Source of the DNA: JASLQO01 sp002327525
Lineage (GTDB): Bacteria; Pseudomonadota; Gammaproteobacteria; Pseudomonadales; Azotimanducaceae
Direction: 5' to 3'
DNA: 64,000 nt
NCBI GenBank assembly: GCA_030744435.1
Contig: JASLQO010000013.1
Location: forward strand, 186,001-250,000
The notes below the pieces were generated by a model. That model was not told where the DNA came from. It ran no database searches and saw nothing but the letters and a program-made list of their open reading frames with translations. A program made the translations under genes and the position numbers. Within the stretch, counting starts at the first letter, position 1. Every line of letters begins with the position of its first letter. Shown piece after piece: positions 26,108-33,174 of the stretch.

Positions 26108-26123
26108 TGGCACGCATCTTGCA
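26108..26123 (+). promoter_or_regulatory. Sigma-54 promoter of the major pilin
   Basis: TGGCACG-CATC-TTGCA matches the RpoN consensus TGGCACG-N4-TTGC fully, with GG and GC at the right spacing. Transcription should begin near 26135, leaving a leader of about 75 bases before the pilin ATG. This predicts RpoN control, as for pilA in Pseudomonas through PilS/PilR; no pilSR genes lie in the window. Confidence 0.85.
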
Positions 26124-26207
26124 AGCCTAAACGCGAATGCGGCGCAACGAGCCTTTGGGTCCTGCTGCCACGCATTGCGACAATTTGAGATGGAGTATTT
26201 GTTCGAA

Positions 26208-26684
26208 ATGAAACACGCGATGCAAAAGGGTTTTACCCTCATTGAATTGATGATCGTGGTAGCCATCATAGGCATTCTGGCCGCTGTGGCTCTGCCCGCT
26301 TATCAGGACTACATCGAGTCCACCAACATGGCGGTAGTAAACACTCACTATGAAGAAGGTATTCGCTTCGCCAACAACGAAGTGCAAAAGGTGCGCAATG
26401 ACCTCAGTATGGGTGTGGTCACCCCCGGTGAGATGAACGACGACCTGACAGCTGCTTTGGGCGCTTACTGGACGAACCTTCTGAACACCGGTGGTACGGC
26501 TCCTGAGGGTGGCGCTGCTCCGTATGCAGGGACTGCTTCCCCAGAGCTGGGCCAGGTTGGTATCGAGACGTCTGGTGACGTAAACACCAACGCCAACTAT
26601 ATCGTCACCTTCACGCGTCCCGCGTACGGTGACTTCGCGACGGAAGTTTCGACTGATGTATGTTGGACCGCATCTGACTGCTAA
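26208..26684 (+). CDS. pilA: Type IV major pilin, PilA/PilE-like
   Basis: Prepilin with a short basic leader MKHAMQKG cleaved before FTLIELMIVVAIIGILAA; Glu5 of the mature protein is present. The mature chain is about 150 aa. Its body has a C-terminal Cys pair (DVCWTASDC) making a short D-loop. The open frame runs upstream to 26076, but the sigma-54 promoter at 26108-26123 lies inside that extension, so ATG at 26208 (or 26220) must be used. A terminator follows at 26710. The promoter and neighbours mark it as the major subunit, though this is an inference. Confidence 0.92.
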   Translation: MKHAMQKGFTLIELMIVVAIIGILAAVALPAYQDYIESTNMAVVNTHYEEGIRFANNEVQKVRNDLSMGVVTPGEMNDDLTAALGAYWTNLLNTGGTAPEGGAAPYAGTASPELGQVGIETSGDVNTNANYIVTFTRPAYGDFATEVSTDVCWTASDC

Positions 26685-26709
26685 TCTCGATTCGAAATCA
26701 AGCAAGGAA

Positions 26710-26733
26710 GGGGCTCGTGATGAGCCCCTTTTT
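26710..26733 (+). terminator. Intrinsic terminator after the major pilin
   Basis: GGGGCTC-GTGAT-GAGCCCC followed by five T: a 7-bp perfect GC-rich stem. It separates the two pilin genes transcriptionally. Confidence 0.9.
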
Positions 26734-26826
26734 GCGTTGAGAAGATCGATTGCGCAGATGAGAAGGGGTCGATTGAAATGTCCGCAATGCAGCGGGACAA
26801 TCGGCTGCTGACAAGGTGAAGCTGGT

Positions 26827-27210
26827 ATGAAACAGATTGTACAAAATCGCCGCACTCGCGGCTTTTCGCTCATCGAACTCATGGTCGCGATAGGCATACT
26901 GGTGATCATCTCCGCGATCGCGGTGCCGATGTACACCGACTACATCGAGTCCTCGCAACGCGGTGTGCTGCTAAGTAGCATGGCGACTATCGAGGTCTTC
27001 CAGGAGGACTTTCGTCTGCGCAATGGTGCCTACGCCGTGGATCTCGCTGACATAGCCGCTATCTCGGCCGCCATCGGCTGGGAACCGGCCGATAACAACG
27101 GCACCACATACGTGATTGCGGATGGCGATGGTTCTGCTTATCAGGTCACCGCCACCAACTCGGAAGGTATGTCCATGTGCCGCGAGTATCCCTCTCGGGA
27201 CGCCTGCTGA
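26827..27210 (+). CDS. Second type IV pilin-like protein
   Basis: 127 aa with leader MKQIVQNRRTRG cleaved before FSLIELMVAIGILVIISA and Glu5 present. The globular part is small with a C-terminal Cys pair (MCREYPSRDAC). It resembles PilE-type minor pilins more than the gene upstream. It lies between the pilA terminator and tRNA-Thr and may have its own promoter or be read at low level past the terminator. Its role, minor pilin or alternative major subunit, is not settled by sequence. Confidence 0.85.
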   Translation: MKQIVQNRRTRGFSLIELMVAIGILVIISAIAVPMYTDYIESSQRGVLLSSMATIEVFQEDFRLRNGAYAVDLADIAAISAAIGWEPADNNGTTYVIADGDGSAYQVTATNSEGMSMCREYPSRDAC

Positions 27211-27297
27211 GACCGGAAGGGCGCTCGCAATCGTTTCTGTGGCCTAGTATCCTGCGCGCCCGTCGCGGTGGGGACTTTCCTGTCTTCGAGCGTACGT

Positions 27298-27373
<76 letters not shown>

Positions 27374-27481
27374 TTAAATCAATGAGTTACGCGCAACCAC
27401 CGCTCAAACCCTGGGTGGCCGTCTAACCATACGTCTAACTTTAGGTGATCTGGGCGTGTCCTGAGCAGGGAGGTAAGCGCA

Positions 27482-27839
27482 CTAGAGAAGGCTTTGTGCG
27501 TGCCTTCCCCCCAACCACTTATGCGACTGTCCGATTTTCAGGGACCACTTCTCATTACCACTAATATCCTGCATCGTGGTGATACCCTGCACACTTAACC
27601 CAATCGGGTGCCACACCGTCTGCAGAGATTCCCCCGTCAGCGGATCCACCATTTCTGCCAGGACCCGGGAATTCGTTGTCTGCATCAGCAATGCCGCGAC
27701 TTCCTGGGAGCCGTTGGGATTTGATCGAACTCATCTCCCGGCGACACTGATCTTCACTGAGGTTCAAGCACGTGAGGTATTTTCGATCCCTGCAAAGGGA
27801 ATCCGACACATCGTCGAAGTAGTTCTTTGCTAAGTGCAA
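27482..27839 (-). pseudogene. Possible frameshifted remnant of a small protein gene
   Basis: Two minus-strand frames look protein-like in turn. One (27839 to about 27715) reads NYFDDVSDSLCRDRKYLTC then NLSEDQCRREMSSI, a cysteine-spaced pattern. The other (27691-27482) reads VLAEMVDPLTGESLQTVWHP and IGLSVQGITTMQDISGNEKW. One frameshift between them would join these into one protein of about 115 aa. No family is recognised and no good start is seen for the joined form. The surrounding 27374-27931 stretch otherwise holds nothing clear. Confidence 0.35.
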
Positions 27840-27931
27840 AGCGGTATTTTCACTGGCCCTTCAGGCCGTCAACAGCACATCTGTAGTGTATCCTTCCCCT
27901 GGCGCCGAAAGGGCGGCGCTGCTCAGAAAGA

Positions 27932-29884
27932 GTGTATCCAGCGTCAAGGGAGGTGATTGTCATTCCATCAGGTCCGTTTTCTGGCGCGCAGAGCCGGCGC
28001 GACGTTCGAGACATATCCACCGCCGTCCTGCTTCTAGTCAGTCTCGTGCTGGCAACTTTCTTCTACGGCCTTGGTGTCAACCTCGAAGTGCTCTGGATTG
28101 GTGTGCTGGCGCTTCTGCTGGCGGCGCTCGTTTCGAAGCCTGACGATCTCTTCCGGGGCTGGATGGCTGGCTCGATCTGGGGCTGGGGCTTGCCGTTGCT
28201 GGTTCTCGTCTGGTTGGTCATCGGCTATCAGTTCACCCTGAGTCCCGATTCGAGCTATCCGGTGACCTGGGTGTTGGCCGCCGGGCCGATGGCCTTTCTC
28301 ATCGCGAGGGGCAACAGGGCCAGCGGCTGGATAGTGATGGGAATGCGAATCTGGGTCGCGATGCTCGCGGGCGTGTCGGCGGCGCGCTTTTTCTGGCTGG
28401 GGGAGCGAGCATACGCGCCGTTCAATGACCCGAATATTTACGCGACGCTGCTATATGTGGTTCTCATCCCTTGCATGTTCGAATACCTGTCCATTGCATG
28501 GAGATTGCGTGAAGGACGCGGTCAGTGGCTGCGGCTGTGTTTTGTCGGCGTCGTCACGCTGGCTCTTTTTGCCACACTGTCGCGTTCAGGGGCGGCGATT
28601 GTGTTGGGTGCGCTGACAATCTTCATGGGTGTCGCGCTGCTGAAGAGACTGGCGCTGCTGCCCTGGGTGGTGCTCGCATCAACGGCGTTGCTGGGATTCG
28701 CGCTGGTATGGCTTGCATCGGGAGAGGCCGGTTCGGCTGCTGCCGGAGAGACACTCGCGAGTGGCATTGGCGCACGTACGGCTCTCATTGGCAGTGCGCT
28801 GGCCATGTTCGGTGAGCGGCCACTCGTGGGCGTGGGTGTATTCGTGTTCCCGTTGTTGTATCCGAGTAGACGGTTCCTGAGCGAGCAGTCGAGTAACGGT
28901 ATGTTCGTGCACAACGACTACGTGCAGTTTTTGGCGGAAGGGGGAGTACTGCTGGCCGGTTGCCTCGTGGCGTTTCTGGTGGTGACCATCGTCTGTTCGC
29001 TGCGCGCAGTGGTTTCGCCGACCAACGGCGAGCGATTTTTGCGGCTTGGCTACCTCACGGCGCTTGGTGCGGTGTTGTGTCACGCGATGGTGAATTATCT
29101 GTTCTACGCGTTTGCGTTGTGCGTGGCGGTGGGCTTGACGGCCGCATTGGCCTGGCCGGTAGCTGCTGAACGGGAACAGGGATCCACGCACGTTCGCATT
29201 GGTATGAATACCCTGTTGGCGCTCGCGTTCCTGGCCTGGGGCTACCTCGGCGTCGATGTGTACATCAACGGCGTGTACCAGGGATCCGGGCGTCTGCCGA
29301 TGGCGGCGGCCATACGGGGCGATCCGGAACGGTTTCGATCGTTTACCGATTCTGTGCGGGTGCTGAATGCGCGCCGTGCGTTACCAACACTCGGGGATGC
29401 GGTGATTCGCGCCCGTGAGCTGGGTGAGCGGCCGACGGATGCGGCACTCGAACGTACGCTTGATGCTTATCGCCAGGCTGTCAGTCGTGACGCATTGAAT
29501 TCGGCGGTCTACGTCGAGATGTATCGATTCGTCTCCGATCGACCGGAGCTCGCATCGCAGTTACGGGAGGAGGAGAGCCCGGAGGCATTGCTTTTGAAGA
29601 GCGTGGGCCTGAGCCCGGGTTATGTACCTGGAATCGATCTCAGCGTGCGTACCATGCTGGCTGCTGGTGACGAAGCACGCGCGCTCGAGTTCCTCGAACA
29701 GCGTGTCGTGCCGTGGCTCGAGCTCATCTGGCGCCAGAGTCCGACTGCCTATGAGCGCCTCCTCGAGGATATGGGACAGCTGGTCCGTCGGCATCCCGAC
29801 TCGGGTCTGGCGTGCGCGCTGGAGCGCGAACGGGAGCGGGTGGAGGGATTGTTTCTCCACCGCAGGAAAGTCTGGTTTCGCTAG
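27932..29884 (+). CDS. O-antigen ligase / PglL-type glycan transferase (Wzy_C)
   Basis: 650-aa polytopic membrane protein with about a dozen spans up to residue 430 and a soluble tail (about 440-650). The large periplasmic loop carries GERPLVGVGVFVFP and HNDYVQFLAEGGVLLAG, the Wzy_C signature of O-antigen ligases and O-oligosaccharyltransferases. Beside pilin genes and a TfpX/TfpZ-type gene, the likeliest job is O-glycosylation of pilin (TfpO/PglL role), but WaaL-like ligation to lipid A cannot be excluded. The start is uncertain: GTG at 27932 or GTG at 27953. It is convergent with the next gene. Confidence 0.8.
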   Translation: MYPASREVIVIPSGPFSGAQSRRDVRDISTAVLLLVSLVLATFFYGLGVNLEVLWIGVLALLLAALVSKPDDLFRGWMAGSIWGWGLPLLVLVWLVIGYQFTLSPDSSYPVTWVLAAGPMAFLIARGNRASGWIVMGMRIWVAMLAGVSAARFFWLGERAYAPFNDPNIYATLLYVVLIPCMFEYLSIAWRLREGRGQWLRLCFVGVVTLALFATLSRSGAAIVLGALTIFMGVALLKRLALLPWVVLASTALLGFALVWLASGEAGSAAAGETLASGIGARTALIGSALAMFGERPLVGVGVFVFPLLYPSRRFLSEQSSNGMFVHNDYVQFLAEGGVLLAGCLVAFLVVTIVCSLRAVVSPTNGERFLRLGYLTALGAVLCHAMVNYLFYAFALCVAVGLTAALAWPVAAEREQGSTHVRIGMNTLLALAFLAWGYLGVDVYINGVYQGSGRLPMAAAIRGDPERFRSFTDSVRVLNARRALPTLGDAVIRARELGERPTDAALERTLDAYRQAVSRDALNSAVYVEMYRFVSDRPELASQLREEESPEALLLKSVGLSPGYVPGIDLSVRTMLAAGDEARALEFLEQRVVPWLELIWRQSPTAYERLLEDMGQLVRRHPDSGLACALERERERVEGLFLHRRKVWFR

Positions 29885-29919
29885 TGGTCCAGGCACTTAC
29901 CGCATGCATCACTAGCGCG

Positions 29920-30654
29920 CTACGGCGGCCCCGGTACGTCCAGCAGATCCACCATGGCCGTGTCCTTGGACATCGCGAGAAAGGCGTACGAATAGCGGGT
30001 GCCGAATGGGTAGTATCGGTAGTCGCTCGCCTCTCCGCCGTGCTGGGCGAGCCACACGGGCAGAACCTGCGTTTCCTGGTCGCGTTCTCTGATCTCATCG
30101 AGTGAGTAGGCGTGCTCGTGAAGTTCCGGGTCCCAGCGGTCGAACGGCACATAGTATTCGTGGGCGGTGTTGAGCGGCCTCTCGGTGAGGAACATCAGCG
30201 CGCGGATACCGGCCTCTTCCTGCGGATCCTCGGGCAGGACCACGGTTACCCATTTTGGGTAATCACCAGGAATGTCCGACAAATCCGGTATCTTGACGCC
30301 GGCATTGCGGTAGGTATCGGCGCTGACACTGGAAAAGCGTCCATCGACGTACACCAGCGCAACCGGGCGTTCACTCTCCACGATGTAGACACCGGCCATC
30401 AAACAGGCAGCCTGGAAAAGGGCGATGAGAGTGAGGTCCATCTTTAGGCCCGGTTTGCCCGGTTTGAACACGATGAGCGTCAGCAGCGGCCCTAGCACGA
30501 GGTCGACGGCCACGATGATGCGAATGCCCTGCCAGCCACCGTCCGAGGCGAAGAAGAAGTCGGGATACCAGATGTACACCACCAGGTAGGCGAGAAAGGC
30601 AAAGATCGCCAGGCTGATCCCCAGGTGGGTCGCGAAGGCTGAATAGCGATTCAT
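29920..30654 (-). CDS. Type IV pilin accessory protein, TfpX/TfpZ family
   Basis: 244 aa. Three membrane segments (about 10-30, 42-60, 75-93) precede a periplasmic domain of 150 residues. The N-terminal pattern (FATHLGISLAIFAFLAYLVV, WYPDFFF, DLVLGPLLTLIVF, then KPGLKMDLTLIALFQ) is that of TfpX/TfpZ proteins encoded beside some Pseudomonas and Acinetobacter pilins, where they aid pilin assembly or stability. It lies 47 bases downstream of nadC on the same strand and may be co-transcribed with it. Confidence 0.8.
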   Translation of the reverse strand: MNRYSAFATHLGISLAIFAFLAYLVVYIWYPDFFFASDGGWQGIRIIVAVDLVLGPLLTLIVFKPGKPGLKMDLTLIALFQAACLMAGVYIVESERPVALVYVDGRFSSVSADTYRNAGVKIPDLSDIPGDYPKWVTVVLPEDPQEEAGIRALMFLTERPLNTAHEYYVPFDRWDPELHEHAYSLDEIRERDQETQVLPVWLAQHGGEASDYRYYPFGTRYSYAFLAMSKDTAMVDLLDVPGPP

Positions 30655-30701
30655 ACTGCTGTTCCAAGTATTCTCTTATCTGATGCAAACCTCGGCGTTG
30701 G

Positions 30702-31571
30702 CTAATCCAGGCGCATAGACAGATCCATGGGCTGCACGCACTTCGTCAGATTACCGATCGAGACATAGTTCACACCCGTGGTTGCGATTTCGGTGACGGA
30801 GTTCTCATCTATTCCGCCGGAGGCCTCCAGCGCGATGACGCCCTGTGCCTGATTCACCGCAAGAGATGTCTCTTCCAGTGAAAAGTTGTCGAGCATGGCG
30901 ATGTCCGCCCCGGCAGTGATGGCCTCGGCGAGCTCCCTGCGGTTTTCCACCTCCACCTCTACCGGCTTGCCCGGATTCAGTTGTCGGGCACGGTGCACGG
31001 CGGCCGAGATGGACCCCGCGGCAGCGATGTGATTCTCCTTGATCAGATATGCGTCATAGAGGCCGATACGGTGATTGTGGCCGCCGCCGCAGAGCACCGC
31101 GTACTTCTGTGCGATGCGCAATCCCGGAACCGTCTTGCGGGTATCCAGCAGTCGTGTATTGGTATCGGCGATGCGATTCACCATGGTGGCGGTGGCGGTG
31201 GCGGTACCACTGAGAAACTGCAGGAAATTGAGCAAGGTGCGTTCAGCGCTCAGCAACGAACGCGCGGGGCCTTCGAGCACGACCAGCACCTGTTCCCGGC
31301 CGACCCGATCGCCATCGTCGACCTGCCACGCAACTTCGATGGAGCGGTCCACCTGCCGGCAAACCTCATCTCCCCATGCGCGGCCGCAGAACACGCCTGC
31401 TTCGCGTGTGATGATGGTGGCCCGCGCGCCCGTCTCCTGTGCGATCAATGCGGCGCTGATGTCACCACTACCGATGTCCTCCTCGATGGCCGCACGCACG
31501 TTGGCGCGGATGGCCTCCTCAAGAGCGGCGGGATCGTCGGTCACACAGGCACTGATCGGGGATTGAGTCAA
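30702..31571 (-). CDS. nadC: Nicotinate-nucleotide pyrophosphorylase (quinolinate PRTase)
   Basis: Converts quinolinate and PRPP to nicotinate mononucleotide in de novo NAD synthesis. EEDIGSGDISA (N-terminal), LLNFLQFLSGTATAT, LLDTRKTVPGLRIAQKYAV, GGGHNHRIGLYDAYLIKENH and EVEVENRRELAEA are textbook NadC. A TTG at 31571 gives 289 aa; the frame is open to 31757 but that extension runs antisense through ampD. nadC also neighbours pilA in Pseudomonas. Confidence 0.93.
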   Translation of the reverse strand: MTQSPISACVTDDPAALEEAIRANVRAAIEEDIGSGDISAALIAQETGARATIITREAGVFCGRAWGDEVCRQVDRSIEVAWQVDDGDRVGREQVLVVLEGPARSLLSAERTLLNFLQFLSGTATATATMVNRIADTNTRLLDTRKTVPGLRIAQKYAVLCGGGHNHRIGLYDAYLIKENHIAAAGSISAAVHRARQLNPGKPVEVEVENRRELAEAITAGADIAMLDNFSLEETSLAVNQAQGVIALEASGGIDENSVTEIATTGVNYVSIGNLTKCVQPMDLSMRLD

Positions 31572-31650
31572 TTTGTCGGTTCTCGTCCATTCATGCGACG
31601 ATGATTTTACTGCATAGCTCCATTGGAGATGCGAATCACGAGCGAGTCGG

Positions 31651-32193
31651 GTGAGAGTTGATAAACACCATTGGTTCTCGCGAATCCAGCGTAAGCCTTC
31701 GCCGAACTGCGATCCACGGCCCGATCGGCGGGACATCGGGCTGGTCGTCGTGCACAATGTCTCGCTGCCGCCGGGTGAATTCGGCGGCAGCGATGTGGAA
31801 GCGCTGTTTCTGAATCGTCTCGATATCTCTAAACACCCAAGCTATGACAGTTTGGCCAGCGTACCTGTGTCGGCGCACCTGTATATCGATCGTCGTGGGA
31901 GATGCACTCAGTTCGTGGCGCTGGATCAGCGTGCGTGGCATGCGGGTGTTTCCCGTTGGCGGGGCAGAAGCAACTGCAACGATTTTTCCATTGGCATCGA
32001 ACTTGAAGGGACGGATGAGCGACCATACACCCGCGCGCAGTATCGCCGTCTTGGTGCCGTGCTCGCGGCCCTGTTCAAGAAATACCCCCGCCTGTCACCT
32101 GACGCGGTGGTCGGACATCAGGAAGTGGCGCCGGGACGCAAAACCGATCCCGGACCGGCGTTCGACTGGCCGCGGGCGTTGAAGTTCACGTGA
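31651..32193 (+). CDS. ampD: 1,6-anhydro-MurNAc-L-Ala amidase AmpD
   Basis: Cytoplasmic zinc amidase of peptidoglycan recycling; amidase_2 fold. Zinc ligands and signatures: VVVHNVSLPPGEFGG, SAHLYIDRRG, AWHAGVSRWRGRSNCND, IELEGTDERPYT and VGHQEVAPGRKTDPGPAFDW. 180 aa, GTG start. The 3' end overlaps the ROK kinase start by 4 bases, suggesting coupled translation and a shared recycling role. An AmpG-like permease lies at about 39.6 kb. Confidence 0.93.
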   Translation: MRVDKHHWFSRIQRKPSPNCDPRPDRRDIGLVVVHNVSLPPGEFGGSDVEALFLNRLDISKHPSYDSLASVPVSAHLYIDRRGRCTQFVALDQRAWHAGVSRWRGRSNCNDFSIGIELEGTDERPYTRAQYRRLGAVLAALFKKYPRLSPDAVVGHQEVAPGRKTDPGPAFDWPRALKFT

Positions 32194-33161
32194 AGAGCAC
32201 CATCGGCATCGATCTCGGTGGTACCAAGATCGCCGGGGTGCTATTGGATGGGAATGGCACGGTGCGTGACCAGTTGCGCATCGATACACCGCGCGGTCGT
32301 TATCGAGACACCATTGAGGCTATTGCCGGTTTGGTGGAGAGCCTCGAGCGCGAGCATGGCAAAGGTGAGCGGCTGGAGGTTGGCATCGGCACTCCGGGCA
32401 GCATGCGTCCGGCAAGCGAGGTCATGCAGAACTGCAACTCTGTGTGGCTCAACGGGCGCCCGCTCAAGCGCGATCTCGAAGTGCGACTGGCGCGTTCGAT
32501 AAAGCTCGCCAACGACGCTGACTGTTTCGTCCTGTCGGAAGCCCGGGATGGGGCCGGTGCGGGTTACGCCAGCGTGTTCGGCGTCATCCTGGGTTCCGGC
32601 GTCGGGGGTGGGATCGTATTTGACGGTCTGCTGCATCGTGGGCCCAATGCACTAAGCGGAGAGTGGGGACACACACCGTTGCCGATGCGTTTGCGCAAAG
32701 GTGGGCGCTCTGGTAACAGCGGACCCGATACCTCGCTGAAGTCGCGACGCTGCTACTGTGGGAAAGTGGATTGTGTCGAGATGTTTCTCAGCGGTCCCGG
32801 ACTGGCGGCCACACACAGGGAACTGTGGGGCGAGGATGTGTCTGCGAAACATATTGCCCGATGTGGCAGCACCGAGGCGCACGAGACGCTCGATGTGTAC
32901 ATGCATATGCTAGCGGGGGCGCTATCACAGGTGGTCAACATCGTGGACCCGCATATCATCGTGTTGGGGGGAGGTATTTCCAATGTAGACAGGATCTACG
33001 CCGAGATCGTTCCGCTGATGGAGCAACACGTGTTCGCCGGACGATGCCGGACACCGGTCGTGCGGCCTCGCTGGGGCGATGCCAGTGGGGTGCGAGGCGC
33101 AGCCCGGCTGTGCTGGTCGAGCGGCGGTGGTACAGGCGGGACAGCATCCTGTCAGGAATGA
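32190..33161 (+). CDS. ROK family sugar kinase, possibly N-acetylglucosamine kinase
   Basis: 323 aa, GTG start. ATP phosphate motif GIDLGGTKIAGVLLDG, catalytic LANDADCF, GVILGSGVGGGIV, the GEWGHTPLP sugar-binding His, and the ROK zinc motif CYCGKVDCVEMFLSGPGL are all present. NagK (GlcNAc kinase) and Mak (fructokinase) share these features. Overlap with ampD favours a role in recycling amino sugars released from peptidoglycan, but this is inference from context. A Ser/Gly-rich insert (RKGGRSGNSGPDTSLKSR) precedes the zinc site. Confidence 0.82.
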   Translation: MKSTIGIDLGGTKIAGVLLDGNGTVRDQLRIDTPRGRYRDTIEAIAGLVESLEREHGKGERLEVGIGTPGSMRPASEVMQNCNSVWLNGRPLKRDLEVRLARSIKLANDADCFVLSEARDGAGAGYASVFGVILGSGVGGGIVFDGLLHRGPNALSGEWGHTPLPMRLRKGGRSGNSGPDTSLKSRRCYCGKVDCVEMFLSGPGLAATHRELWGEDVSAKHIARCGSTEAHETLDVYMHMLAGALSQVVNIVDPHIIVLGGGISNVDRIYAEIVPLMEQHVFAGRCRTPVVRPRWGDASGVRGAARLCWSSGGGTGGTASCQE

Positions 33162-33174
33162 AGGAGCAGTCAGC

